From positions 1,081,867 through 1,145,866 of the forward strand of contig CAJQUW010006985.1 in assembly GCA_907163375.1 (NCBI GenBank): a stretch of DNA of 64,000 bases, written 5' to 3'. Below, piece after piece: positions 1 through 10,225 of the stretch. The notes under the pieces are model-generated. The model saw only the letters and a list, made by a program, of their open reading frames with translations, was not told where the DNA came from and ran no database searches. The stretch is from Prostheceraeus crozeri. Lineage: Eukaryota; Platyhelminthes; Polycladida; Euryleptidae. Position 1 is the stretch's first letter. Every line of letters begins with the position of its first letter. A program made the position numbers and the translations under genes.

Positions 1-457
1 TAAGCATTCAAAATCTACCATAGATTAAAGAACTTATCTACGGGAATAGTGAAATTGCTACTAGTAGATTGCTACTTTTAAAATCATCATTCAATGATAC
101 CGTAATTGTTTTTCGCTCTATAAATAGCACATTCCACACGGAGTTAATGCGAATAACATCAACTTTGGTTCAAACATATTCTGACAGCTGTAGGACACCA
201 GTTTGGCTTTCGAAATGCACTCTCATCAATTAAACATTTGTAAATCAAGTAACTGTGATAATCATTTGAATGGAATGGTACATGGAAGGTGCATCATTCT
301 ATTTTAGCCACCAAACTGCATTAAGATATCAATCAGTCATCGTTTGGTTTATAAAGTCTAAAAAAACAGTGGGCAATTCGTTTTTAAATTCCAAGAGGTA
401 TATCCACGGGAGAGCTAACTTATACGAATATAGTGCATTTTTAGTGAATGATGGATC

Positions 458-637
458 ACTACTCCTCCAAAATGGGGGCTTGGACAGTGCAGACAGTAAG
501 AGAGGGGTTGGACACAGTCAGACTTTAATCTTGAGCGTATGATCCTTTAGTCCGATTGCCCTACCTGACGACTTCCAACGATCTCTGGACCGAAAGATCA
601 CTAGGCCAAGCACTTGACCACTGTGCCACGGAGACAG
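458..637 (-). repeat. tRNA-derived SINE copy
   Basis: This stretch matches, in reverse orientation, the SINE at 5165-5345. Read on the minus strand it begins with a tRNA-like head (complement of 'ccactgtgccacgg', the A-box side) and ends with a segment complementary to 'ctcctccaaaatgggggctt'. The same layout recurs at 11890-12066. The family is inferred from comparison within the window only. Confidence 0.65.
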
Positions 638-640
638 TAT

Positions 641-2310
641 CATGGATTTATTTTTGGATATTTTGAAAAACACGCAGTAGAAGATTTTCTAAGAAAAGAA
701 CTTGTATTTTAACATGCCGAACGTAGTAGTGTTTGTGTTTTGCTTGAAGAGCATGCACCGCATTTTCGTTAATTTGCATTATTCACTAATCTACTATTGG
801 TAGAGATAGTCTTATCTCTGATTTTGGAGAAGCTTTCCTCTTGCGAATGCCGCCAGATTAGCGCATCAGGATTATTGTACATTATTACAGTAGTCTATAC
901 AGTATATGTTATCTGTAAGAAAGTGACTTGCTTGAAGATCTCAGCCTCTCATCATATTGATCTTAAGGATCTTAATACCTCAGATCATGAGAGATCACTT
1001 GAGATCAGAGGCACATTCATGAAGTGAGTATTTGACCAGCATGTTTTTGACCATGAAACAGTATTTTCCTCCAGATACACCGCTTGTGTCATTCATTGAT
1101 TCAGCGACAAATTACAGCGACATTCTGTTGACCTGAGAGATGATAAATGAGAGGAAAAGCTTTCAATATGTTTACTCCAAATAATGTCATAATTTTCTTT
1201 ATCATTACAATGTATAATTATTCAAAATTTAGTTTAATTGTCAGTGAATTCTCATCTTTTAGACAACCAGTACACACACTAGTGAACCACCCTTCTTATA
1301 AACTTGACATCACATTTCAAAGCAAGCAAAACTGGATAATTGTCGATAGTACATCGACTGTATTACAGTGCAGATGCAAGCTTTCCTTGGGACACAGACT
1401 ACTTGACACAATGCAATGCCAATCTCAAAATCATTTCCACGAATTTCCTATATTTTGCTCCTATAGCTTTAATTGACTTTAGAGCTTTTAGGAACAGCTT
1501 TCGCAACTAACTTGACAAATAGTTGTACAAAGTTTATCGAAAATCGTGAACTTTTCTTGGATGCCATCATTGGATTTTAGGAATGCACCAAACTTCAATC
1601 CTAGTCTCCTCACTTCTATATTCTCAAGTCATATAAATGGATCTGCATCCAAGAATTCCTACATAGAGTGTGCGAATGCATGAAAGATACAAAACTTTTC
1701 TTGTCATTCAGATTTTCATTCCACTTTTAGGGATGAATGCTGTCATTCTCATATAAAATGTCATTGCGCAACATAGTCATCTTATATTAATCAGAAATAG
1801 GAAATAAGTATGACGAAAATGAATGCACTGCAAACTATGAAAGTTGTCATAACATAGGCATAGGTATATGGATAGGAAAAAATCAAAAGAAATTGAATTC
1901 ACTTATTCAAAAATAGAATGCAAAAAGGTATATATGTCATAAACTGCGTCATGGCCATGGAAATGGTTATATAGTCATCCTCTATCTATTACTTAGAGTG
2001 CGTGAATACATGAAAGATTCAACTATGGTCGCACATAAACTATGTTGTTACTAGAAGGAGAGAGTCGTAACCTGTCATCGTAGCAGACAAAGATAAAGTA
2101 CTGATATGCCTGTATAGTTCCAAATATAGTCGGGAATTGTTCATCTCGGAGCCTTATTTTTTTCATGAAGTAAAGTCCATAGCAAAAGATGATTATTTAG
2201 TCAGAAGTAAGAGATGATTATTTGTCTTATAATTTCTATTATACCTATCCGCAGGATATGTAATCTTTCTCCTTTGACAAATCTTTGATAAATTTTCAAT
2301 CTCATTTCAG
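641..2310. other. AT-rich upstream region, no gene recognised
   Basis: Open frames here are short and show no recognisable domain. A loose direct repeat is visible: 'tagagtgtgcgaatgcatga' near 1666 and a close variant near 1995. The segment just before 2311 ends in a pyrimidine-rich acceptor-like 'ctcatttcag', so a 5' untranslated exon may lie somewhere upstream. I cannot place it. Confidence 0.4.
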
Positions 2311-2561
2311 CCTCAGTATGATCACCTACTTCTTATTTATCGCATGCTTCGTTCTTCGAGAGGCGAGTGGGTGTTATCGGCGTCCTGCTCGCATTAAACC
2401 TTTGCCGGTCGAAATATGGCAGCCGTGGACAGCATGGGATTCGTGTTCAGTCAGCTGCGGAACTGGAGAGATGGCCAGAATGAGACACTGCTCTCCTGGA
2501 GAAACTTGTCCATCACCCAGCGAATTGGAATACAAAAGATGCATCCTACCGCCATGTGATA
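2311..2561 (+). CDS. TSP1 gene, first coding exon: signal peptide plus TSP1 domain
   Basis: The ATG at 2318 opens a hydrophobic leader (MITYFLFIACFVLREASG), a clear secretion signal, followed by one thrombospondin type-1 repeat. TSP1 hallmarks are the tryptophan pair W-x2-W, the CSVSCG motif, an arginine in the RxRxC-like strand, and six cysteines ending in PPC. The exon ends at 2561 with donor A|gtaagt in phase 1, which matches the phase-1 acceptor of the exon at 27108. An acceptor (tttcag) ends at 2310, so 2311-2317 may be the last bases of a 5' untranslated region spliced from an upstream exon. TSP1 repeats are extracellular adhesion and matrix modules. That this exon joins the exon 24.5 kb downstream is inferred from phase, strand and domain type; there is no transcript evidence. 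Confidence 0.75.
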
Positions 2562-5164
2562 GTAAGTTATCGAGTCGACATATTCCTTCAGGATCTTAGT
2601 CTAATACGATCAGCCTGTTCCTATAGGATCCATAACTCCGGCAAGTCACATAAGTGGAGGTGTGTATTGATATGGAGGAATGATGAGGATATACAACCTT
2701 GAAAGCCGCATATTTCAATATTCCATGTAGTTTTAGGAAACGCACGTTATCGATTAAAGAAAAATCCCGGTGAAGGTATACACAACCGAAAACATAATCT
2801 AGCATTGTTAAACGGTTACCATTCCTAGTTCCTTCTGAAGTATTCATATTTGCTGCTGATTCGTAATTTTCGTAATTTGACAGCGCAATGTTGGTCATTT
2901 CTCTACTAGTCTACCCAAGCTGATTAAATGATGGCTTGTTCGTACATGCGGCCTATAATTGGCATGAGATTCGTTAGTTGTTAGTAATGAAACATTTTTG
3001 TTCAATCAATCAATTCTACAAATTTTGGGTTTAGCTAAACGGAAAGCTTTATGATCACAAATCGTGGAATTGCTATTCAAAAATCAAAGTTCAGCCGAAG
3101 CATATCTAAGTTTTCAAATTCTCTCAAAATATCATTACCTACATATACATGCGGTATTTATTTATTTTATTTATGCAATAAATACCGCACTGAAATAGCA
3201 AGGTTGCATCTTGAAGGATGAGATATATTTGGCGATAGATAAAATTGCGTTTTTATCGTCTTTTAATTACTGCACCAATCAGTTATGATATACTTCATCA
3301 CTCAGTCAATCAGCGAAGGAGAATTCGGCACAATTGTCATTTTCTGAAAGAATTAATCCTGCAGCTTATTTGGATTAAACTTTCATACTTCAAGTTGGAG
3401 GAAGCCAAGTGGCCATTAATAATTCATTTTTTCACCATTGATATGACCTTCTTATCTAATTGATTAATTTAGTTCGTCAAATCATTCACTCAACTTGTAC
3501 TTTTTTAGTAAAAGTATTTTTTAGTATTCATTTTCTAGATTATGTTCTTGCTTGATGTGCTTGAATTATGGGCGTAGGTTAGGTTTGTATTGTATTCAAA
3601 CGTTCTGCTGAGATTTTCTTTATTCAAAATTGAACGAAAGATGTTGCCAATATACGAAGGAGTAACATAATATTTGAAATCTCCTTTCACAATCAAATAA
3701 GATGTAGGTCTATATGCACTTGTGCTAGGAAAAAACGTGTTGAAATAATTCCATGGCCGCTTGCATGATTGTGGAAGCTTTTCTATGATATTCGGATTAT
3801 CAAGGTTGTATATCTGAATTTTTTTGTTTATTCAAACTTGTTTTGATGCGATCATGATCACAAAACTGTAAACAATAATTGGCTTATTGAGGTATTGCTC
3901 CGTAATGATTTTCCAATAATTGCCGATGATTTTTCCTTTGACACTGAACAAGAAATTGATGAATGCTTATCCGTCAAAATGATCAAGATCTAATTAAAAT
4001 TTGTATAATTCCAATAATTCGATGTACATGTGCTCAAAGAAATTCTCATTTAATCCGATCCCTGAACGATGCTAATACTCATGCATGTATGATCATAGCT
4101 TGTGAACGTAGGTTTTGATGGTATGAATCAATGTTGTTCAATAAGAAACCAGTGATTCCTAGAATCCTTCTTTTATTATTAAAGTCAAGAATAATGATGA
4201 AATTATAATCTGGCAGCTGTCTTGGCTCCTCTTATCTCAAAGAAATCGAATTAAATTCCATGTTCGTGGGATTAAGTTCAGGTTTCTCGTTGTAGCAGCG
4301 ATTTTCGGGGTTTTTTTTACTTCGCTAAAGAAATTTGCTCAATTTTACAGTCTTATTAAAGCTGGCACGATGCATTTAGATACTTTCAGTCCACTTATTC
4401 GTCTTTTCAACTTCAAATGACGTTCTATGAGACTTGACCACGTGTTGAGTCTATTCACTCGACACTACGCAGCCAAAAGATCACACAAAGTCAAGCTCCC
4501 AGCTGCTGTGCCTTTACGATCATTGTTATTTTATATCAGAGATGATTCTCACTAACAAATGATCAAGTATGTGTGCCGTTCTCTTTGAGTATCTGAAGAG
4601 TTGTAGTGTCTGTGGTAATCATATCGTTAGACTCTCATGGTTTTCAGCAAGCACCATCACCACGTGTAGTGGAATAGAGAAACAGGAGTATGAATGGAAC
4701 GTCTGGAGATTCCGTGCGGTCAGTTGTAACGATCCTTAGCAACAGAATATCAACACTGTCACGAAATTCAACTTGACAATTTGACAGAACATGCGTGAGA
4801 TCGTCCCAATTATGCTAAGAACAGCAGGATTCTATTTTCATGTTAAGTCGAAGGTAGAAGTTAAGAGAAAAAGATCGGTGTAGTTTGCACCGGAAGTCGT
4901 GAAAGAGATACAAAAAATGGATGGAATGATTCGCTGAGATAACCTGTTGAGTTGTGGTCGATCAAGGTAACTGAGTGCTGACTGCGCATCTGAGTAATAT
5001 TGTTTATATCCAGTAGAATAACCTCGAATTCGAAAAACCTTGAAAATGCATGTCAAGCGATGACTTTGGGCATTAAATTTTTGACAAATAGCAAAAGTTT
5101 TCATTCGACGCGTCATGTTATAATATTAATTGGCTTAATAAGCTTAATTGACGATAATTAAGTG
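2562..5164. other. Intron 1, first part; no gene recognised
   Basis: No coding domain was recognised on either strand. A perfect 12-bp hairpin (3151-3189) is the only clear structure. Several open frames of 70-100 codons are present but lack family features, and I treat them as chance. Confidence 0.4.
3151..3189. repeat. Perfect hairpin
   Basis: The arms gcggtatttatt and aataaataccgc are exact reverse complements separated by 14-15 bases. It may be the relic of a foldback element. No function is evident. Confidence 0.5.
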
Positions 5165-5345
5165 GTGTCCGTGGCACAGTGGTTGCGTACTTGGACTAGC
5201 GATCTCATGGTCCAGAGGTCGAACCCGGAAAGTGTCATTGGAAGTCGGCAGGAAGGTCATCCGGACTACAAAGCACCACAACGCTCCAAACAAAGTCTGA
5301 CTTAAGTCAGCACCGTCCAAGATCCCAGTAGGGGTAAAAAGTGAC
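5165..5345 (+). repeat. tRNA-derived SINE, best copy in window
   Basis: The element starts with a tRNA-like head carrying an A box (tggcacagtgg, 5172-5182) and a B box-like ggtcgaaccc (5217-5226), the internal RNA polymerase III promoter of tRNA-derived SINEs. A non-tRNA body follows (gtcggcaggaaggtcatccg), then 'ccagtaggggtaaaaa' and an A-rich tail. Related copies lie at 458-637, 6079-6240, 6764-6866 and 11890-12066. The insertion ends are not sharply defined. Confidence 0.75.
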
Positions 5346-5876
5346 GTAAAATCCGTAAAAAAAAATTGGTTTGATTTGATTCTTCCTGCTGATGATATAC
5401 GGCACATGTAGTCAACTGCTTGTAGACAAACGCGTGAAACGTATTATAATCATGGTAATGATGGCTGCAGTGCACACCACATTTCCACGTTTAGAGATAT
5501 GCTGTCATTGTTTAGAACAGTGGTTCTCAAGGTGGACTTCAGCCTTTCGGTGGTGCACTTGATAAGTGAGGGTAGAACGAATGTCCATATTTGAAATGAC
5601 ATGATGAGATTTTTTCAGAAAATGGTCTTAATCATCTGTTTTTATACCGTTATTCTCTATGTTATTTTTACACTGGATATGGATAAAATGAGCGCACGAA
5701 GAACAGGGGAGACATTTAGATTCAAATAGTTTGTTTTTTTGATTTCTCCGTTGGGATTTTTTCTTCTGCAAAATGCGAATTTTCTTTAATTTTGTGCCAT
5801 GAGGCATAACTAATCCAAAATAAAGTTTTCATTTTAAACTTTATTACCTCATTTACAGGCAAAGTAACACTTGAAA

Positions 5877-5910
5877 CATTTTTCGGCAAAATTCACGCCA
5901 TCTTCAGTGC
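5877..5910 (-). other. Isolated CTGAAGA-hairpin-GAAA motif (Penelope-end-like)
   Basis: Read on the minus strand this contains CTGAAGA (5901-5907), a short stem ggc...gcc, then GAAA (5881-5884). The same arrangement sits in the arms of the Penelope-like foldback elements at 15146, 35548, 38036 and 39688. It may be an old terminal fragment of such an element. No coding remnant or second arm was found next to it. Confidence 0.35.
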
Positions 5911-6078
5911 CATTGGATGCTAGAATGAGCGATAAATATAAAATTACAAAATTTTATGGTTGTCATAGAACTTAATGGAAAGCAATAATGTATCAAAAAT
6001 GATTTTTGCAAAAGATTAATAAAATGCACTTTCAAATCATACTATCGTAAAAAGTACTATCATAGATAGTAGGACTTC

Positions 6079-6240
6079 ATTGGTCCGCGTAGGCGTTTCT
6101 TTTGCTTTTGAGATCGCACCCGTAAAGTGTTATTGAAAGTCGGCAGGGGGGATCCCAACCAAGAGTATCACATCGTTTCAGAGAGAGCCTGTCAACATTG
6201 TCATCATTGTCCAAGCCCCCAGTGGGAGCGTTAAAGCTTC
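6079..6240 (+). repeat. Degenerate SINE copy
   Basis: The segment shares the SINE body 'aaagtcggcagg' followed by 'ccaagcccccagtgggagcg', in the same order as the copy at 5165-5345. The tRNA-like head is eroded. It is an older member of the same family. Confidence 0.55.
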
Positions 6241-6763
6241 ACTTTAATTAATATTTTAATTTAGATGTTAAAGTGAGCAATTTAAGAAATTATTATCCAC
6301 CGCTTGTTTATAACAATTGTGTATTAGGACTTACATGTATACTGTTGAATACAAATTGAAATACAAATGCAGAATATAGAGGAAAGTAACTTCGTGGAAT
6401 CCATGGAAGGAATCCTACCGCCATCTGTTCTAGCTTATATTGCATGAGAAAGATCCCCCGTAGCATTCACGGAGACATCAGCATGTCTACACTCGTCATC
6501 AGCGTGCACTTTTGCATGCTGTTAGTGAAATAGTTTCTGTGGTTTTTTGAATTTGAACACGTGCCGGAATGCAGGCGAGGATGATTCAACTGTCGTTTCT
6601 ATGTTTGAACTCAACACTAACCAATGTCCAACTTTACCAATGCTGCAGACCAACGAGATTCAGCGATTCAACCAGCTGCATTGTATTGTCATGTATGCCA
6701 CATACTGAGAAACTGAGGGATCTTCACTACAATAACTGGCGAATTGATGACTGACGGGTAGCG

Positions 6764-6866
6764 ATAGTCTCTGTGGTTCAGTGGTTAGACGCTTTGCCCA
6801 GCAGTCACTTGGTCGTGTGGTCAGGTTTCTTTGACAACACTGTTGGAAATCGGTAGCATTGCAGCC
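6764..6866 (+). repeat. SINE head truncated by a LINE insertion
   Basis: A tRNA-like head (tctctgtggttcagtggtta) begins the same SINE body, which stops at about 6866 where the microsatellite tail of the minus-strand CR1-like LINE begins. The simplest reading is that the LINE inserted into this SINE. The matching SINE remainder was not found at the far end of the LINE. Confidence 0.5.
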
Positions 6867-7026
6867 AGAAGTAGAAGTAGAAGTAAGGTGTTTATTTGTC
6901 ATCATGAATGAAAATCGAAAAAGTTGCAAGAAATTACAAGTTATAGTCACACTAAGGTCTAGCATACATACATGTACATGCAGTGTAGTGTCAGTAGAAA
7001 ACACAGCAGTAAAAAAACCGCATAAA

Positions 7027-9621
7027 TTATTTGTTTAAAAGAACAGACGTCCACGGGAAAAAAGAATGTAGTCTCCTGGAAGTGTTGATATGTGGCAAAC
7101 AAAGGTGTCCAGTTCTCAACATACGCTTTGGCACAAGTGAATGCAATGGATGGGAACTGAAAGACTCACATTTGGCAAAAAACTTCAACGCACGTTCTAC
7201 TCTCATTGATGAGAGAGAAGGAAAGCAATCACAGGAGCAGTTCCTGCCACAAATTATTTTGTGCGCTCTTTTGTGAAAGCATTCGAGCCTATGCTCCACA
7301 GAACTTGGCAACCACACAAAAAGTGGCGCAGCATATAATAGAATTGACAAAATGATTGAGTGATAGACCAAAACCAAATGATCACGTGACAAAATAGATT
7401 TTAAGACACGGATTACATAAAGTCGCTGTGATGCAAGCTTAAGAATTATATCAAAATGTGAGTTCCACGTAAGTCTATTATTCCAAGTGACACCCAGAAT
7501 CTTGAATTCACTGAAGACATCAATGTCAGCATATGCAAATGCACCTGTCGAGCTTTTTTGAAAGATAAGTTGCTGAGATTTCCTGATGTTCAGGGACATT
7601 TTGCTCTTGATTGTCCAATCTTGAATAGTAACCAGATTATTCGGCCCGAGTCCAGTGCGCGAAATTGGCTCGATAATTGCAACGTCATCTGCATACAAAA
7701 CAACGACAGAATCAGAATCGATGGTCAAAGATCCCATAAAAGCTGCAAACAGAACCGGGCCCATCACTGACCCCTGAGGAATTCCAGATGAGATAGCCCG
7801 CGTGGAGCTGTAGACACCATTGACCTTGAGCCTTTGTGACCGCCCGGTTAGATAGCTTACAAGCCAGATGATGAATCCATGATTTAAATTAGTGCAACAC
7901 ATGCGATTGATCAGTTGACTTGGCAAGACTTTGTCAAAAGCCTTTGACAAATCAAGGCACGTCATCCTTACAGCCATGACATCAGGTTTGTCCAAAAACT
8001 CAGTGATAGAATCATGGACACGAACAAGTGCCCCTTCCGTGGACCCATGCCTTCTGAATGCAAACTGATGAGGTCCATACAGAGGAATTAAGCTGGCCAT
8101 CAACGAACCTAGAACTAACTTTTCAAAAACCTTGCTGAACACTGGAGTCAGCGATATTGGGCGAAAGTCGGCGATTGTAGGATTGCGACATTTAGGGATG
8201 AGGATGACGTCGGCCAATTTCCAAGCTGCAGGGAACACACGATCATCAATGGATTTGTTGAAAATAGTCGCAAGCGGTTCAGATATTACTCCAGCAGCTT
8301 CACGGATAAGGCGATTCGGAATACCATCACTCCCAGCTGCTGTGGATGACTTCAGATGTTTAAGTGCTTGAAAAACATCAAAAGGATCAACTTGAAAATC
8401 CCACAATTCATCATTAAGAGTGCACAAATCATCATCACTAGCATCATTAAAATTCTTTTCAAGTTCTTGTTGAACAGAAGCCAGAAAGGGTTCTATGCCG
8501 CCAAGACTGGCTATCAAAGCATCAAAGCTATTCGAACTGGATTTGCCCCGAGCATCGTTAACAACTCGCCAAACATTCTTGGACGACTTGATCTGCTTTT
8601 TGGTCCAATTCAATTTTGCTTTCGTCAATTCCTCGTTAACTCTCCTTTTGTAGTGAGCATACAAAGGCCAATTCTTCTCCCTAAAAGCTCTCCACCGCTT
8701 GTTGATGAGGTCCTTCAGTATTGGGTTCATCCAAGGTTTATCCCTTTTAGATAGCAAAGCGTAGCTGAATGGAATGAATGATAACGCTGCTTGAACGATG
8801 CAATAGAACTCAAGGCACATGTGATCAATAGATAAACCAGCCGTGTTCAGCTCAAAGTGAGCTAGTCCAACAGAGAGAAGATAGTTGAACCTTTCTACAT
8901 TTGATCTTCGAAAGTCCCAGACTTTGGTCAGTTTTTTACGACACGCAACATCATCATCTTTACTGGCTAGCAGAATAGTGTTGTGGTCAGATGAACCAAT
9001 TGGAGGACCAACAGAGGCTTCGTGCTCGTAAAAATCAGAGAGGTCAGAATTGATCCAAATCTGATCCAGTAGGGAGGTATTTCGTGTAGGTGTCGTCACA
9101 CAATTGCGCAATGAAAATTGATGAGAGAACATGGATGAGTCAAATTGGTTAAAGTCACCACTAATGATTACATTTGAATCAGGATATTTCAAAAGCTCGG
9201 CATCCAACATATCAATTATGCACTCAGAGATCATCTTGAGTACATTTACCTTCAAACCAGGTGGAATATACGTACAAATCAAAAATAAATTCAAATTAGG
9301 TACTCTCAAGGAAAGCAACTCAATTTCACATGGACAAGGATAGCTGTTAATTGACACACATGGCAAGGAAGAGGAGATGTAGGCACAAACTCCACCACCA
9401 ATGCGACCTGACCGGTCAGACCTATACAGATCATAGCCGCTGACGCAGATCATTTCATTAGATATGTTGGAATGTAACCACGATTCAGTTATCAACACAA
9501 TTCCCGAACGTAAGGAAGACAAGACAGCACATAGCTCATCAAATTTTGGCAAAAGCGATCGAGCATTCATGAGCATTAGAGAAGGATACTTTCGATTACG
9601 ATTGTCAGAGGTAAAATCCAT
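7027..9621 (-). CDS. CR1-like LINE ORF2: endonuclease and reverse transcriptase
   Basis: The 864-codon uninterrupted frame starts at ATG 9621. The first quarter is an apurinic/apyrimidinic-type endonuclease: N in LMNARSL, E in ITESWL, GDFN near residue 157 and the SDHN catalytic end near residue 213. The reverse transcriptase follows, with DFRPISLTPVFSK, a motif-A aspartate in CLDLSKAFDKV, GIPQGSVMGP, and the catalytic YADD. The C-terminal thumb has the HKRAHKIICG signature common to CR1, L2 and Jockey relatives. The protein nicks DNA and copies the element RNA at the nick. All catalytic motifs are present, so it may encode an active enzyme. Clade placement (CR1 group) rests on motif style and the microsatellite tail and would need a tree. 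Confidence 0.88.
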   Translation of the reverse strand: MDFTSDNRNRKYPSLMLMNARSLLPKFDELCAVLSSLRSGIVLITESWLHSNISNEMICVSGYDLYRSDRSGRIGGGVCAYISSSLPCVSINSYPCPCEIELLSLRVPNLNLFLICTYIPPGLKVNVLKMISECIIDMLDAELLKYPDSNVIISGDFNQFDSSMFSHQFSLRNCVTTPTRNTSLLDQIWINSDLSDFYEHEASVGPPIGSSDHNTILLASKDDDVACRKKLTKVWDFRRSNVERFNYLLSVGLAHFELNTAGLSIDHMCLEFYCIVQAALSFIPFSYALLSKRDKPWMNPILKDLINKRWRAFREKNWPLYAHYKRRVNEELTKAKLNWTKKQIKSSKNVWRVVNDARGKSSSNSFDALIASLGGIEPFLASVQQELEKNFNDASDDDLCTLNDELWDFQVDPFDVFQALKHLKSSTAAGSDGIPNRLIREAAGVISEPLATIFNKSIDDRVFPAAWKLADVILIPKCRNPTIADFRPISLTPVFSKVFEKLVLGSLMASLIPLYGPHQFAFRRHGSTEGALVRVHDSITEFLDKPDVMAVRMTCLDLSKAFDKVLPSQLINRMCCTNLNHGFIIWLVSYLTGRSQRLKVNGVYSSTRAISSGIPQGSVMGPVLFAAFMGSLTIDSDSVVVLYADDVAIIEPISRTGLGPNNLVTIQDWTIKSKMSLNIRKSQQLIFQKSSTGAFAYADIDVFSEFKILGVTWNNRLTWNSHFDIILKLASQRLYVIRVLKSILSRDHLVLVYHSIILSILLYAAPLFVWLPSSVEHRLECFHKRAHKIICGRNCSCDCFPSLSSMRVERALKFFAKCESFSSHPLHSLVPKRMLRTGHLCLPHINTSRRLHSFFPWTSVLLNK

Positions 9622-9945
9622 CACCGAAAATTTCCATTGGATCCAGTTCCCTTCCGAACGACGACACGTTGTTTATATATAATAACATCTTCGCCGTTTG
9701 CTTTGCGTTCTCTCAATTCTTCTTTGAGTCTTCTAAACTCTTCACGTTGAGCACGAGTCTTATCAGCATTCACATACACGTTTCGGAAACTTGCCGAATT
9801 CCGCAATTCCTTGGACTTTCGTAGTAAAACATTACGCGAATTAACATCAGGCTATGTTTTTTGCCAGGCAAGTTGGTTTTCCGGACTAAACCAGATAAAT
9901 TGATGCATTTTTGCAAAATCATCACCGAGTGGTGGTAACACTGCA
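9621..9945 (-). pseudogene. CR1-like LINE ORF1, C-terminal remnant
   Basis: Upstream of ORF2 on the minus strand a frame encodes VYVNADKTRAQREEFRRLKE and ends near the conserved VVVRKG. This charged tail (residues like NADxTxxQREE...GEDVxIY) is recognisable as the C-terminus of ORF1-type proteins in CR1-like elements. Its TGA stop (9623-9621) shares one base with the ORF2 ATG (TGATG). Earlier in-frame sequence (FAKMHQFIWFSPENQLAW) appears related but is separated by an in-frame TAG near 9850. No full ORF1 is present. Confidence 0.65.
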
Positions 9946-10029
9946 AATATCCTCCTCAAAATGCCCCTACGCTGTCCATGTGAGCAATGTCCAAGCATCT
10001 GAGGAGTGTAGTGATGTTTAAGCTACTAT

Positions 10030-10225
10030 TCATTTCATGAAAATATAGAGCGTCTTTTCAAATTGAAATAATTATCAAAACTTCGACCGGTTTCGACAGT
10101 GAGATGGGCTACTGGCCACAATCTTCGTCAGGAAGTTGAAAACTTTTCAATCTCACTGTCCTCCAATCGAAACCGGTCCAAGTTTTTTAATCTGAAAAGA
10201 CGTTCTTTGTATTCATAAAAACTGA
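10030..10225. repeat. Foldback element of the Penelope-like type
   Basis: Two inverted arms, about 10036-10094 and 10165-10218, share gaaaccggt(c) and cgtcttttca in opposite orientation. The left arm carries, on the minus strand, CTGACGA (10131-10125), a long spacer and GAAA (10094-10091). The segment 'gagatgggctactggccaca' is shared exactly with the larger foldback element at 38036-38427, so both belong to one family. There is no coding remnant. Confidence 0.6.

Larger units (their letters stand above)
6868..9960 (-). mobile_element. CR1-group LINE, nearly complete 3' two thirds
   Basis: This minus-strand non-LTR retrotransposon contains the C-terminal end of ORF1 (to 9621), a complete ORF2 (9621-7027), about 150 bp of 3' UTR, and a short microsatellite tail. 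The tail is a repeat of acttct on the minus strand, seen as agaagtagaagtagaagt at 6868-6886. Microsatellite rather than poly(A) tails are typical of the CR1 group. The 5' part of ORF1 is missing or unrecognisable beyond about 9960, consistent with the usual 5' truncation. ORF2 is uninterrupted, so the copy is young. Confidence 0.85.

Noticed and set aside
270-542. 90-codon frame near the window start
   Set aside because: It partly overlaps a SINE and shows no domain or splice context.
5517-5560. 'cagtggttctcaaggtgg', resembling a hAT terminus
   Set aside because: No matching opposite end or 8-bp target duplication could be found.
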